DNA from: Micropterus salmoides
Taxonomy: Eukaryota > Chordata > Actinopteri > Centrarchiformes > Centrarchidae
Direction: 5' to 3'
Length of the DNA: 64,000 bases
Assembly (NCBI RefSeq): GCF_014851395.1
Contig: NW_024044681.1
Span: forward strand, 1,271,413-1,335,412
The position numbers and the translations under genes are program-made. The stretch's first letter is position 1. Every line of letters begins with the position of its first letter. Positions 13,301 through 26,000 of this stretch are shown here, piece after piece. The notes under the pieces were generated by a model. It was not told the origin of the DNA, searched no databases, and saw nothing but the letters and a program-made list of their open reading frames with translations.

Positions 13301-14612
13301 CTGGGAACGAATCGAATGCACCCGCCTCAGAGGGACCCTGGGGAGGAAACATTTTAGTTGTCCCAGTGATTTAAATCCCGTACAGTAAAACAGCCAGTTA
13401 GCTTAGCTTAGCATAATGACTGGAAACAGAGGGGAACAGCTAGCCTGGCTAGCCAAAGATAACAAAAGCCACTTCCCAGCACCTTTAAAGTTTAATGGTT
13501 ATATTCATATATAACCCAAATTGTAAATACGACACATTGTGCTTCAAGTAACTAAGCTAAGCTAAGCTAAGCTAAGCTAACTCATTTTATGTCCATTTAC
13601 TTCTTCTTTATAACTCTAAGAGCTCTGACATGTTTTAGATTTTGAACTCGGCTGTATGAGTTTTTGAAAGTTAAACTTTGGACAATTCATTTTGCTGACT
13701 GCTTGAGACGTTTGTCAGATATGTTAAAGACAGAGTGGGTGTGCGGGGAGCAAACAATACTTGAGAGGAAATAATAATTGCTGCGTCAGTTTGTGAAAAA
13801 CTGTCTTCTTTGAACCATGGCAAAGCTGAAGAACGGACATTATGAACTGGTTATACACTGCAGATAAGTTGTGTATTCAAATTCCAAATAAAATATAGAC
13901 ACTTTGGTGCTAAACAAGAAAGGTGGAGAGTGTTGGAATCTACATCCTCTTGAGTTGAAATTTAAAGTCATTTAAACATGGTTAAGTTGTTTTAACTGTG
14001 AGATAGAATAATGCAGAAATGTATGTCAGGTAGACTAGTTAAGTTTTCTTGCATTGATAAAGTAAAATAATTATTTGTAGTAAAGTATGAAGCTGAAATC
14101 AGTTAAAAAAAGTTCAATCAACTTAAACAACGTTGGGTCAACTACAACACCGACGTTATATCCACTTTATAAACTTTAATTTGTGAGTTAAAATAAAGAG
14201 TTAACTTGCATTTCCAAGTCAGTGTTGGCTGTATGTTATTAATCTTCTCAACTAATTGTCAGCTAGAAAATGTCGAACTATTCCTTTAAACAAGAAAGAA
14301 ATTGAGACTGTTTTTTTCAAAACAAACCCGACTCAAACTAAAATATTTGGGACCCTGAGATGCATTTGAACTGAAACTGACAATAATAGCAAAATAAATA
14401 AATAATCTGTAATTTAATTAACGAGCCAATCGTCTTTCATGATATATAACACAAACAAAAAACAAAAAGGAGGCCCCAACACAAGACTTGAGTACAGAGT
14501 TACTGTATTTGTTTTCAGATATTAATGGAGGTGTGAGCTATTTTTCCTACCTGACCAGCGCCGAGCTTGTCCATGTCCAAACCAACAGCACCACCAGCAC
14601 CAGCCTCCACAT
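7369..14612 (-). CDS. nots: Nothepsin-like aspartic protease (pepsin family A1), complete
   Basis: A secreted or lysosomal aspartic endopeptidase, complete in nine exons: 14551-14612, 13157-13337, 12251-12368, 11951-12069, 11264-11463, 10088-10213, 8537-8681, 8323-8421 and 7369-7545. They total 1227 bases, 408 residues plus stop, with matching phases. Residues 1-19 form a hydrophobic signal peptide (MWRLVLVVLLVWTW). A basic propeptide follows, then the mature domain. The catalytic motifs are FDTGSSDLW (Asp102) and VDTGTS (Asp288), and the flap tyrosine is Y145 in FGIHYGSG. N96-F-S is a possible glycosylation site. The exon plan is that of pepsin and cathepsin D. The propeptide text RRYAQCYPPGTPSLRLGRSS and YCVSEACALH fit what I recall of fish nothepsin better than pepsinogen or cathepsin D. 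Nothepsin is described as a liver-expressed fish protease. A gastric pepsinogen is the alternative. An AATAAA (7328-7333, complement) lies 36 bases after the stop. Confidence 0.85.
8762..9490. mobile_element. Non-autonomous DNA-transposon-like repeat
   Basis: Begins GGAGCGTGAATCTTCTTCTG, with CACGATTCAATTAAGATTCA text, and ends with AGAAGAATCTTCCACATCGA; the ends are partly inverted. Resembles common fish repeats rich in CACGATTCGATT. It lies in the nots intron between exons 6 and 7. Confidence 0.45.
10580..11110. repeat. Degenerate low-complexity array of CCTGGAAAC-like units
   Basis: Irregular repeats of short words such as CTCTTGGACC, CCCTGGAAACC and CCTAAACCCTTGG fill this nots intron. 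Weaker versions occur at 7860-8000 and 10265-10440, both also in the nots locus. No fixed period is visible. Confidence 0.5.
13552..13580. repeat. (CTAAG)n microsatellite, about six units
   Basis: A pure run of the pentamer CTAAG in the first nots intron. It sits next to a patch of GCTAGC/GCTTAGC words (13390-13460). Confidence 0.9.
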
Positions 14613-14720
14613 GTCCGTCTGTCTTCTGTCCGTCAGACTGGTAGTTTGGCAGACGATGAGGAGTTTATCATTATTCACTGCTGCTCTGATTGGATCCAAG
14701 TCTCTGTGAGAAAATCCACC
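14613..14720 (-). promoter_or_regulatory. nots: Probable proximal promoter and 5' leader of the nothepsin-like gene
   Basis: Upstream of the ATG at 14612, read on the minus strand, there is a CCAAT pentamer (plus-strand ATTGG near 14688) and an AT-rich TATA-like run (AATAATGATAAA) between it and the ATG. No further element can be assigned by eye. Confidence 0.3.
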
Positions 14721-16600
14721 CCAAAAAAACCTCAATCGCCTACAAATGCAGCAAAGACCGTGTGTAATCTGAAACTTGATGCATCAATAATTATCTGATG
14801 AATAAAAATAATGTAAAAGTAAAAATGAAACAGATGATATGAGAATCTGAACATTCATCAACAGTGATTTTAGTCAGTCCGGGTAAAGGTCGGATTTGGA
14901 AAAGAAAGTGATAATTAAATCCGAGTGCTGGGCAGTCCGGACATCTGTGAGAGTGCATGTTGGCTTTAAGGAGAGCCATACAGCGGCTGTTCCTTTTCTC
15001 ATCTTACATGATGAATGAAGGGTTTATTTTTGACCCAACCAGAGTTTGCCGATTGTTGGAGCAGCAGAAAGACTAACCTGTGAGTTTTATTTTGTTTCTC
15101 TCCAGTTTGAATGATGTGCGTCTTGTGCGTGAGGACCTGCAAGGTGAAATTCTTGTTTTTTTTCCCCCCACTGGAGTCAAGGTCTATTTACTTGTATTTC
15201 TGGACATTTGATCCACCGAGGAAGCTCATGAGATGAGGTTGAAAGCTCTGGAAAAAAAAATGTTTTATAGAGAAACTGTTTTCCCTTATCAATACAAACT
15301 TGTCATGTCCTACTTAGCAAGTAGTGTCTGAAGTTTGGTAATTGTATAGATGCTGTGGGGAAGACTGAATAAGGAAGTGATTTTAGTCTCATTTATGGCT
15401 AACAAAACAAATCTACTCAAAGCTGAAGGTCTGTGTGGTTTCAGTGTGGACAACCCAGTCTTGTTGGGTAACTTTAGCGTGTTGACTCTCTGAGGTCTCA
15501 GTCACTCTGACCTGATGAGGCAGACACTGCCAACAACACGCAGGGGGCGGACAAAATACCCTGAAAACAATATGAAAAAGAAGCGTTAGGTAGTCAAGGC
15601 CAAGACCAGAGATTATCGAGACAACACCAAGACTTTTAGGGGCTGAGACCAAGACCCACATTACATGACACACAATAAAATGAGAAATGAGATCATAGGT
15701 GCTTCTCAAATTGATCTGAAAGATCCACATTCCAAATAAAACACCCACATACAAGAGCTGAAATCAACGCAAGCATCTTTATTCAACGCTCCTTTTCAAC
15801 GCTGACCATCCACTTAACACTCGAGCTGTGCGACAGAAGGCCAAAAACGTTATCACGATAAAATATGTAAATAACAGTAAAGGTCAAATCATTTGTCCTT
15901 TAAAATTAAAGAGTGGTATTCTGCTTTTTTGCCCTCTCCTTTATAGGATTGTATACAGTTTTTGTGCATGTAACAGGTTTGCAAAGTGAAAGAAAGCCCA
16001 AAGAGAGATCCCATCTCCCACAGAAAACTCTGCTCTGAACAGAAAACAGCTCGTTTGTAAACTATTCCCCTCGCTCCCTAAAACAGCGGCCACGCCATGA
16101 AATCTACAGCAGAACCCAAAGTATGTTTCTGTTTCATTCATTAATAAAGCTTTCATCTGAAACAACACGTTACGGCTGAGATAACGTGTAGATTGGACTC
16201 TGCAGGAATAATGGGATTATATTATACACGACTGTTCTTTGTTTTGATTTCAGCTTTTTAAATCTGCAACCCGGGCACCCTGCTCTCTAAATATCGACAC
16301 TGATCATTGAACAAGCTGCATCGGTCGACCACTAGTCCAAAGCCACATTATGGCTGAATCCCACTTTCACAAACTCCTGGCACTGTCCCGTTAAATCCAT
16401 GTGGGCTGTAGAACATTATGCAGAGAACATGCTTAAAGCCATTTTTGACTCCAGCATTATGGACAAAATTGGGTGCAGGCGGATGGAGAGTTTTCAACAA
16501 AGCGCTTCAACTGACATTACGAACCCGTGAGACTGACGCGATCGCACATCGAGTCAGACGCTTTAATTATCTGAACTAACACTTAAGGCACAAAGACAAC
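14721..16600. other. Intergenic spacer between nothepsin-like gene and cct2
   Basis: No convincing exon on either strand. The only recognisable content is a hAT-like repeat fragment (about 15590-15765). A minus-strand AATAAA near 15778 could be an alternative distal cct2 poly(A) signal. Confidence 0.4.
15590..15765 (-). mobile_element. hAT-like non-autonomous element fragment
   Basis: Complement matches the right half of the element at 35078-35640 (GTCTTGGTCTTG words, TTTCAGCTCT..., TATGTGGGTGTTTTA, GTGGATCTTTCAGAT). Only this part is present. Confidence 0.6.
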
Positions 16601-16614
16601 AAAGCCAGTGATGA

Positions 16615-17034
16615 GGATTGGTTTATTTATTTCAGTAAACAAAAACAAACAACGTCCAAACTTTTTCCAAACGTTTTGAGCTGTGTCGGCGCATACCGCT
16701 AACGCTAGCGTAACCAGCTTCCGGCAAGTGCTGTGACCTCAGCTAATGTTAGCATCACAAACCGTACCGGCCAATTAGCTTCACACTAGCCTTTCTTAAA
16801 GACATCAGCTATACATTATTAGCTTCCGTCTCGCTAGCATTAGCTGAGCCACTGAAGTTAGCCTCGTCTTGATGGTGAGCTAGCGTTAGCCAGCTAGCAT
16901 GCGCAGTGCTTCTACAGTGAGAGTTTAACAGAGAAAAGACAGCGGGGCGTTTCTTTAATTTGAACTACACAGAGGTGATAAATAACAAAACTGATCCCCT
17001 CAGTCATGGTCGTCATCTTCATCCTCCTCTTCCT
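16615..17034 (-). other. cct2: cct2 3' UTR
   Basis: The region runs from the cct2 stop (TAG at 17035-17037) to a minus-strand AATAAATAAAC poly(A) signal near 16622-16632, about 400 bases. It contains a dense patch of GCTAGC, GTTAGC and GCTAAC hexamers (16690-16900). UTR limits are inferred from the signal. Confidence 0.5.
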
Positions 17035-20000
17035 CTAGCAGGGGTGATGGTCGGGAACTCTCTTCCTACAAAAAACAAACAAACAACAGTCAGTAAACAA
17101 ACATTTTAAAGACTCAGGCCCCATCCACACTACTGCATTTTCGTTTTAAAACTTTGGGTACCGTTTTAGTGAAGACAGGCAAAAACAGAACTTTAGAAGC
17201 AATGGCGCTCACGCTCGCCTCTCTGATTGGGTCTTACAAGTCGTGCAAAGCAGAAACACGATGCTACTGACAGAGTTTTTGACCTGTACGTCGCCGTGTT
17301 TACTTTGCGACAACTCTGTCTGTTTTCCATATCTGTTTTTAACTCCCGTGTCACAGTCCCAGCTTGTTATTGGTCCATGCAAATTAAAATCAAAATAAAA
17401 TTCTTTCACCAAATCTTCTGTAACTACGGTAGAGAGAGACCATCTGCTTCATGTTCGCATTCCCAGTGTACGTGAACGCCTGAACGTCCGCTAGGTGTGT
17501 GTTTTCTGTCGTTTTAATATAGACAGAGATCAGCTCTGATACGCAGCTAGAAGATTGTATTTGTTTTAATTCTCCGTTTTTAAACTAAAATGGAGCAGTG
17601 TGGATGGGGCCTCAGTAACTGGTAATCAGAAAAAGCAAAACAAAAAACACTTTTCTTCAATCTCAACACACTGCCTTTTTCCAGGAACTTCAAGGACCAT
17701 ATCGGTGGTTTTCCATCCATTTTCCAAGGCATGCAACCAAATATTCATATTTTGCAGTGTTTTGAAATGTTGTTGAACTGTCATCCTACTCTGAAGTCCT
17801 TTGAAGTATTAAAATATTTTGTCTGTAATAAAAATAAAACTGCCAAATTTATGACAAACAAATTTTATTATTGTTTGTCTTTCATATTCAGTTTCTGAAC
17901 ATTGTAGCTTGTAATTTAAATGCCACATGAGAGATAGCAGCTGAGCGGCACCTGAACGCACCACAAGGAAAGAGTTTGCAGATCTCTCGGCGCTACAAAA
18001 CAAAAAAATATTCCTAAAAACATGATTATACATTTCACGTAATTCATGTAATCACAGACATCCTGTTGTAGTTAGAAATATCAAGGATACAGATAGAGAC
18101 ACAAGACAAAGGCGTGATGGACCGACCTGGGCGCAGCTTTGATGATGTTGTCGACTCTCAGGATCATCTCGGCGGCCTCGGAGGCGCTCAGCAGCACCTG
18201 GCGCTTCACCTGGAAGGACTCTGTGATCCCCAGCTCTGCCATGCTGCAGACTGAGCCGTCAATCATGTCTGCAGGGAAAAACAAGCATCAGTGTTAGAGC
18301 TGCAACCAACGATTATTTTCATAATAGATTAATCTAATTATTTTCTCGATTAGTTGTAATTGTGAAAAATGTGAGTCAGTGTTTCCCAAAGCCCAAAATG
18401 ACGTCCTCGAATGTCTTTTGTCCAAAACCCAATTAAACTCAGTTTTTATTGCCATAAGGGAGAAAAGAAACCAGAAAATATTCACATTTAAAGAAACTAA
18501 AACCAGAGAATTTAGACGCTTTTTCTTAAAAAAAAAAAAAAAAAAGGACTCAAAGTGGTGACAACTAATTGATTAATCACTGCAGCTCTACTCAGTGTTA
18601 GTCAGCAGCAATACTAATCCAAAAACAAAGAATTGACAGGGAGCATTTTACTGGACAGGGGCTACTTTTACTTTAGGCGTATTTTTCTGACAATATTTAC
18701 ATACTTTCACAAATGTAAGGTTTTGAATGCAGGACTTTTATACTTGTAGTGGACTGTATTCATTCTGCGGCCGTACTACTTTTACTCAAGAAAAAGATTT
18801 GAATACTTCTTCCACCTCTGGATTTATCCCTGGGGACTTTAGACCAGGTCCCACTGGGTTTGTGTTGCCATGTGGCGCCTCGGGATCCTCTCGCTGTTCC
18901 CAGGTTCTATTTGTGCTCTACAGAGAACCGTCCCAGGAGCTTCCTGTTTCTGCACAGCGGCCGTCTCGCTGGCTGTTTCTCAGGAAGCTCTACTCTGGGA
19001 TGGATCCTCAGAGAGCATCTGAGCGCACTCCGCAAGAGGAATTTCATCCTCTACGGCTTTGCTCAGAGGAACGACCATGGAAAGACATTTGCACTGCAGG
19101 TCGTCTCTGGTTTGGTTTCACATAAAGTGCGTTTGTGCTTGTGTGTACCGCACAGACCCAGACTGATGTGCAAACGTGGCATTTCAGGATGACACTGGAT
19201 GTTTAAAGGGGAACTCTCAGGTGATGAATATTAATATCTGTGTTCACTCACTCAGTCCGAAGTTGGTCTTGTTCTCCTGGTGTGCAGCTCTCAGTTGAGC
19301 CACCAGGTCGGCGCTGTCGTAGCCGGCGTTGTCGGCGATAATGGTCGGCAGCTGGAGGAGAAAACAAGTTAGTTCAGCAAAACACAAGACTCAAAGAAAA
19401 CGATTGTGGGGGAGAAGTATTCCGATCCTTTACTTTACTAAAAGTGTTAATACCAAACTACAGAAATACTGTTACAAGTCCAGCATGGAAAATGTTACTT
19501 ATATAAAAGTATTATCAGGAAAAACTTAATATTAAAGCAGTAAAATGTCCCTGTGACTGATTTCATAAACTCTTAGTATGTCTTGTGTGTAAAAATGTTA
19601 TTTTGTGTATGAATTAAAGCTGTAAGATAAATGTAGTGAAATAAAAGTACAACATTTCCCTCTGAGATGTGGTGTAAAAGTATACAGTAGACAGATAATA
19701 AAGTAAAGTACGTCAAAATTGTACAGTTCTTGAGGAAATGTACATCTCACCACTGAAGATGAGCAGTTAATGGGCTTAAACGTGAACAACGTCGATATGA
19801 TCCTTTAAAAAGGTCCGTACCATCATCAGAGCCTTGGCGAACGACTCCATGGCGACTGCCTCCTTTCCTGGCGTCCTATTGGCCAGATCGGTCACCACCT
19901 TGGCCATCAGCATCTCGGAGCAGCCTGGCGGAGAGGTGGTGGGAGATCACAGAGAGTCAGAATGAGTTTGTGTGTATTTAGGAAAGTCTTGCCCGTCTGT

Positions 20001-23000
20001 TGTGAGGCAGGGGTCACATATGTATGAAGTGTCGACAGTGCCACAGGATCATAAACCCATTAGACTACAATACTGAATGGGATTAATACTGACTGCATAT
20101 GGGGGCTGACGACAGCGTATATGAATTATGCCCCCATGAAACCATGTAATACACAAGTCGTCACCATGTTTACTGTCCGACTACGACTTCTCCTGATCCG
20201 TGACAGTCACTTCTGGTGCAGGTATAACATGAATCAGACATTCAACGATGTCATCTTTATTTGAAATGAATTATTTCCAATTTTACAGTTCACAGTGAAC
20301 ACAGTCTGCTTACATTTAGATGTTTGAGAACTAAATAAAACGACAAAGCATCAAATCAAAGCTTTTTCCATTTTCGTAGGCAATAAAAATAACTAATTAT
20401 CACAATACAATTTTCTTCAATAACAAAATATCAAATGTTCAATAAATGTTTGATTAAATTCATTTGAATCCCAAAGGCGTAAGCGCTAAAGTTTTCTATT
20501 AAGATATTTATTTAGCTGAGAAAGACTGAAAAAGGACTTTAATTTTACAACTGTGTATTTGTTGAAAAAAAATATTTTATCATAATAGTTTTGAATGTTC
20601 TGCCTCAGATTTCCAAAGAGATTCGAACTGTTTCGCATCAAGTGTTTGATCTGACCATAAAGAAAAATTTAAAAAACACAATTAACCATCTGGTTTCTTC
20701 AACTTTCAATCAAGAACAAAAAATTCAGCCTTTAAACAAATAAATAATTATTTTACATTTAGTGAGAATTATTGATATCAAATTATATTTTTGGCCATAT
20801 TGTCCAAATGTATTTTGTAGAGTTACTTTCATCCGAAATATCTTTTTTCCCCCCTGACTAAAACTATACGAAGACGAGACGGCGACACTGTCCTTAAACA
20901 CCGACAGTGACTATATTAACATGTAATACTGTTGACGAAAAATTACGAGACTAAAATGTAACTCATAAAATAAAAAGGTTACTAAAAATCACTTTGTTAT
21001 AATGAGGAGACAAAATATTACAGGCTATATTTTCTCCCTCTAAATTTTCACTTCAACAGTTTGTTCATTCAGCTGTGTTTTTTCCTCCCTGTGCTTTGAA
21101 TTCTGGCCGACCACGGCGACGCCTGGTGCGCGAGGGAAATGTTACTGTGGAGGATGCGAACTCTGGTGATGGACACAACATGCTCGGGAGAAAGAGGTGC
21201 TTAGACATTTGGTCCCATTTCAAATATAGTGAGGCGGACAAAAAAAAACAAAAAACAGATGGCCTAATTATATCGGACGGCAAGCACTGTGGTTTTAAAA
21301 TCTTTTGACAAAACGCTACGAACTTGAAGCTGCATATCAAGGCTAAGCACCCGGGAATTGAGGTACGTTAACATTCAAATTTTACAAAACAATTTATCTA
21401 TATGTGAGATGAGTGAAGTAAAAACTAAAATGATAAATCTCTGTTTTGGTTTGAGCAGATCAAACCTCAAAATTATACTAATGATTTAGAAAAGACTACA
21501 ATGATGGTTAAGGAAAACTAGACTAAAACTAGACTAAAATACTTTTGATTTTCTTTTGACTAAAATACCCAGACATTTAGTCAACTAAAACTTGACTTAA
21601 AAAAAAAAAAAAAAAAAAAGGACTAAGACTAAATTTTAAAAACAAACAACACTTTAGCCTGTGTTTTAGCAGCACTAATCACCCCCCATACAAAGCACCC
21701 GCGTGTGTACCTCCTCCGTAGACAATGCGCGGCTCCTTCACGGTCTGGGATAACACACACAGCGCGTCGTGCAGCGAGCGCTCGGCCTCGTCCAGAATCT
21801 GCTGAGTCGCTCCTCGCAGCACGATGGTGCACGCCTCGCCTGAGGGGGGAGGAGGGCGAATCAGTTATAAAGCATTCTGCCACAGAAAGAAGCTAAAGCC
21901 AAAGCCAAGTTATTTGTAAATGATTAATGTCCGTACCCATGGCGACTCCTGAGAAGTGGATGAGTAAGTCCTCGCCGATCATCACCTCCTCAATCAGCTT
22001 GCAGTGACCAAGTTTCACCAGCTCGGGGTGGTCGAAGGTGGAGGAGATCTCCCCTCCTGATGACACACACACAGATATCGCTCGTCAATCAACCTGATTT
22101 GACATCTGAAGCCCGTTAATCTGTGGTAACATTAAAACTGAAACCACAGGCGAAAAAAAAAAAAGGGCTGCAACTTTCACTTTTTATATTCTAGATTAAT
22201 AAAAAACTCAAAAATGCTTCATGACATTTTTAAAATCATCCAAAATGCAAAAGATGTTCAGTTTCCTCTCGAAGAAAAAAAACGCAAAAACTCACAACGG
22301 AGAAGCCATAGTGTGGATCAGAATAGTTTCTGCCCGACGAATCAACTGATCGATTAATGTGAATGATAAATGTATTATTTTGGCTCAAACAGCCAACCAG
22401 AGTAAATACTTAAAGTAAAATAAATTAGTTTTTTTAAATAATGCACTTTAATCTTTTGCTTTATGTTCTGCTTGGCCGTTTCAGTTTTGTTTTCATTTGC
22501 AACCTTTCTGCAGGACCGCATCTCAAAACATCAAATAGGTCCCACAAAAAGTACAATTTCCCGCATCTACAGAAACACTATGTCGTTGTGCGTGCATACC
22601 TGTGACCAGGGCGAGGCGCTCGACGCCGGCGAAGTCAGCGTGCTCGATGGCCATGACACCAGCCTGAGCAAACAGCTGCTCTGGATAATTATAGATCAAC
22701 TGTCTGTAAAGAAAGAAAGAAAAAGACGTTTAGTTAATTTAGAGAGAGACAAATAAAAGTACTGTAGTACAGCAGCACTCTGAGCTTCAGCGCCCTGCAA
22801 ATATATTTTTATTTTTAATTTCCTGTTGTAATATTTGTAGATTAGGATCGATGTTTCTGTGGTTTTCGGGGTCAGCTTCTATCCGTCAGTATGTGTCTGT
22901 ACCTGTTGATGAAGCAGTTGATTCCGTGTTTCAGGATTCGTTCAACCTTCTCCTTCATCTTCTCTTTCTCCGCTTGTTCGATCTCCGCTACCTTCGCCGT

Positions 23001-26000
23001 CGAGTCGACACGAACCCTGGAGCCGAAGATCTGAGACACAAACACAGGAAATATACTGTTAAGAAGCTGTGGATCTCAAATTAGTGTGGAACGGGCAGCT
23101 GAACGCAAACAAATAATCCTTGTTGATACTTGGAAAGGAAGAAAACTCTACACACTTCAGCCTGAAGATCAAAGCTCAAATCCTCTCCATTTTCACTCTG
23201 CCAGCTCGATTACTAAAATGCATCGACGTAAATTGTTGCGCTGTTGATGTTGTTGTTTTGATGTTTGCTGTCCGCCTGAGATCGCACGTCGGCATTAAAT
23301 ACAGCTGATTACAGCAGGTAATAAAGCTCGTTAAACATCAAGTTCCTTCGACGCTCAGGCGACACAGAAGTTAGTGGAAATGTTTTAATAACTTTCCAGA
23401 CTGTCCTGATTTTATTTTTGTGTTTCTTTCTCTGTGCTGGAGTTATTTTAAGAACTTGATGGCTTCATCCAGTTTCTTATTAAGTGTGTAGCAAACTTTA
23501 TCGTGCGTCTTTTCGTCATACTCCAACACAAAATAGCTGTTTTTAATGGTCAAGCATGTTCATTTATAAATGTTGCTCATGGATAGTGGTTACAAATAAT
23601 GATGCCTGTGCATCGCTCGCTACGGCGTGCAGGCCTACAGCCTGCGTCAGCTGGTTAAATTTGCATAATCTTTGCAGGTCTTTAGACCACGGTGGAAACA
23701 CCCAACAGTGGGCTCAAGGAAAATTTTAGTTCCTTGAAAAGAGATCTGGGGATTTAAAAGTCCCGGGTACTTTTGGAGAAAAAGCGGCTAGTTTCTCTCG
23801 ACTGTCCCTCAGGAATACAACATCGCCGAACCTGCTAGCCACATTAGCTTGCAATATGCTAACGCTAAGTTAGCTAGCCTTTAAAATTAACAGTAAAAAC
23901 ACGGCAACACTTGGAGATTCCAAGTTTGAAGCCAGGTCACGTACAGCCGATGGCGGTCTGTCCTTGAACCGTCACAGAGCTCGTTACGGTTGTGGAACTT
24001 TTGAAGAACTCATTTATTAATTTAACGCGCACTGAAGTGCACAGTTCTGAACATTGCGGTTGTTGCCATCCTACGCGGTGGGAACAGCACGCTATCTCAA
24101 TTTTGTGGTTATCACGACAGCCCTGCAGGTGGCGTTTGGTGCAGGTTAGTAAGAAGTAATCTGGTAATAGGACTGTGTGTGTGTGTGTGTGTACCTTGAT
24201 CTTGTCAGTGTCCATGCCGGTGTTGGCGATCAGGATTTTGGCGTTCTCCAACCTCTTTGGCTGGTTCACTCCGATCTTCTTGTCCAACAGGAAACCTGAA
24301 TGAAGCAGAAACACACTCGCGTGAGTCGTTCAAGTGGCCAATCAGTGCAAAAGGAGAGAACAGCCAGGTTGTTGTGACATCACACGGCCTCACCTTCGTC
24401 CAGGTAGGAGTCGGTGAGGCTGCCTCCCAGCTTCTTGATGATGTGGATGGCCTCCAGGTTCCCGGAGCCCTTCAGCCTCATGACGGCGTCGACAGCCAGC
24501 TGGGCGAAGTGAGCTTTGTGGTGGGTCAGCAGTTTGGAGGACAGCGTCGTCCGGGCGATGTTCAGCAGGTCCTCCTGGAAACGAGCCGAGTCGTTGCTGA
24601 TGACACCACAGAAGAAGAGTTGTTAACTGGGGGTTTGAAGCTGGTGACAGATTTATCTCTAAATCAGCTGAATATTAATTAATTAAAACTTTATTAAAAT
24701 GAAAGTTCAGAAACAAACTGATGATTGTTATTTGTCACCTGCTGTTTTCAAGTACAAACTCAACTTGGGAGTCCGAGCACGAACAAGAAGTTTAAGAGAA
24801 TAGAAACTGATAATTTAAATGAAAAACCTACTGGGCTCTGTCATTAATCACAATATGCCGTACAAATACATTCATATTTAACATACCATAAGTTTTTGGG
24901 GTGTGTTTGAAGAAAATGAATCAAGGATGTCACTTTGTGTTGAGAAGTGGGGTTCAGAATAGGCGTGTGACGATACACTTGGCTCACATGCACGATTTAT
25001 AATATTGGGTTCACAAGAACAAGATATTTTAACACTATTTGATGAAATATTCAATGCTGAAATATAAAAATGGGGGTCTGGGGGTCCCCTAGAAAATAAT
25101 TTCCTGCGTTCTGGAGACATTTTCTGCACCAATTTATGGTAGAATTGTCTTTATTTATTTATATAAAATGATTCAGAGGACAATTCAAACAGAATATAGT
25201 GCAGCACTCAGCAGCTTGTTTGGACAATGCCCATTTGCTTCTTTTATCTTTAAATTGCATAGCATGTTTTCTTATTGTACAAATAAATGTTAAAGTACTT
25301 TCATTTGTTGTTGCAAGCCATTTTGCAGAACATATTTAACAAATGCTTTCAAAAGAGTGATGGAGACATGTCCCCAGTATCCACTGTGTAAATGACACCC
25401 ATCAAATGAATACAATATTTGTGCACTAAGAACTCGAGGGGTGAAATAAAAAATACCAAATAATTGTGTAGTATGAGTTGTTACAGTTAGTTACACCTTG
25501 GCTAGATAAGGTAAAGTAATATGTCTATTTCTTCAGGGAGTATTAATTCTATTTTTGTGTTTGCTTCTAAAGGCTGCTTGAAGTACAGTATTATACAGTA
25601 TTGGCTTGAAGGCAGCGGGGATAAGAAGTTAAAATTAGTAAATGTAATCTAAAAATGTAAATGTCTCTCCGTTGCTGTTGTAACATTAACTGACCAGTAA
25701 CCTGCAGCGGTTCTTCCAGCTGTTCCATTAGCGCTTGCCAACCTCAGCGGCACTGCCCTCAGCCTCAACTTCTCCATATCTCTGGCTTTCTGAATTTCAG
25801 ACACTTGCCCATTCTCAGGCGACGACCTAGCGTTAGCTTGTTAGTAGCACGTCAGAGAAGTTTTGTTTTCTTTCCTGACAAATGACTGATACGCGCCAGA
25901 GCTGGTGCACCGCGAACACGCCACAGTCCAGAGCGTAAAGCTGAACACTGACGTAAACGGTAACGTTACCCGTCACACCAAACAGAGTAAATTATGAAGT

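Noticed and set aside
7369..14612. Calling the protease pepsinogen A.
   Set aside because: The catalytic motifs are shared, but the propeptide and the YCVSEACALH segment differ from pepsinogens as I know them. A phylogeny would settle it.
16984..17064. Minus-strand acidic reading SRPSPLLEEEEDEDDDHD over the last cct2 exon.
   Set aside because: It is an alternative frame. The spliced frame gives KRVPDHHPC and a stop, exactly the known CCT2 end, and the total length is 535 codons.
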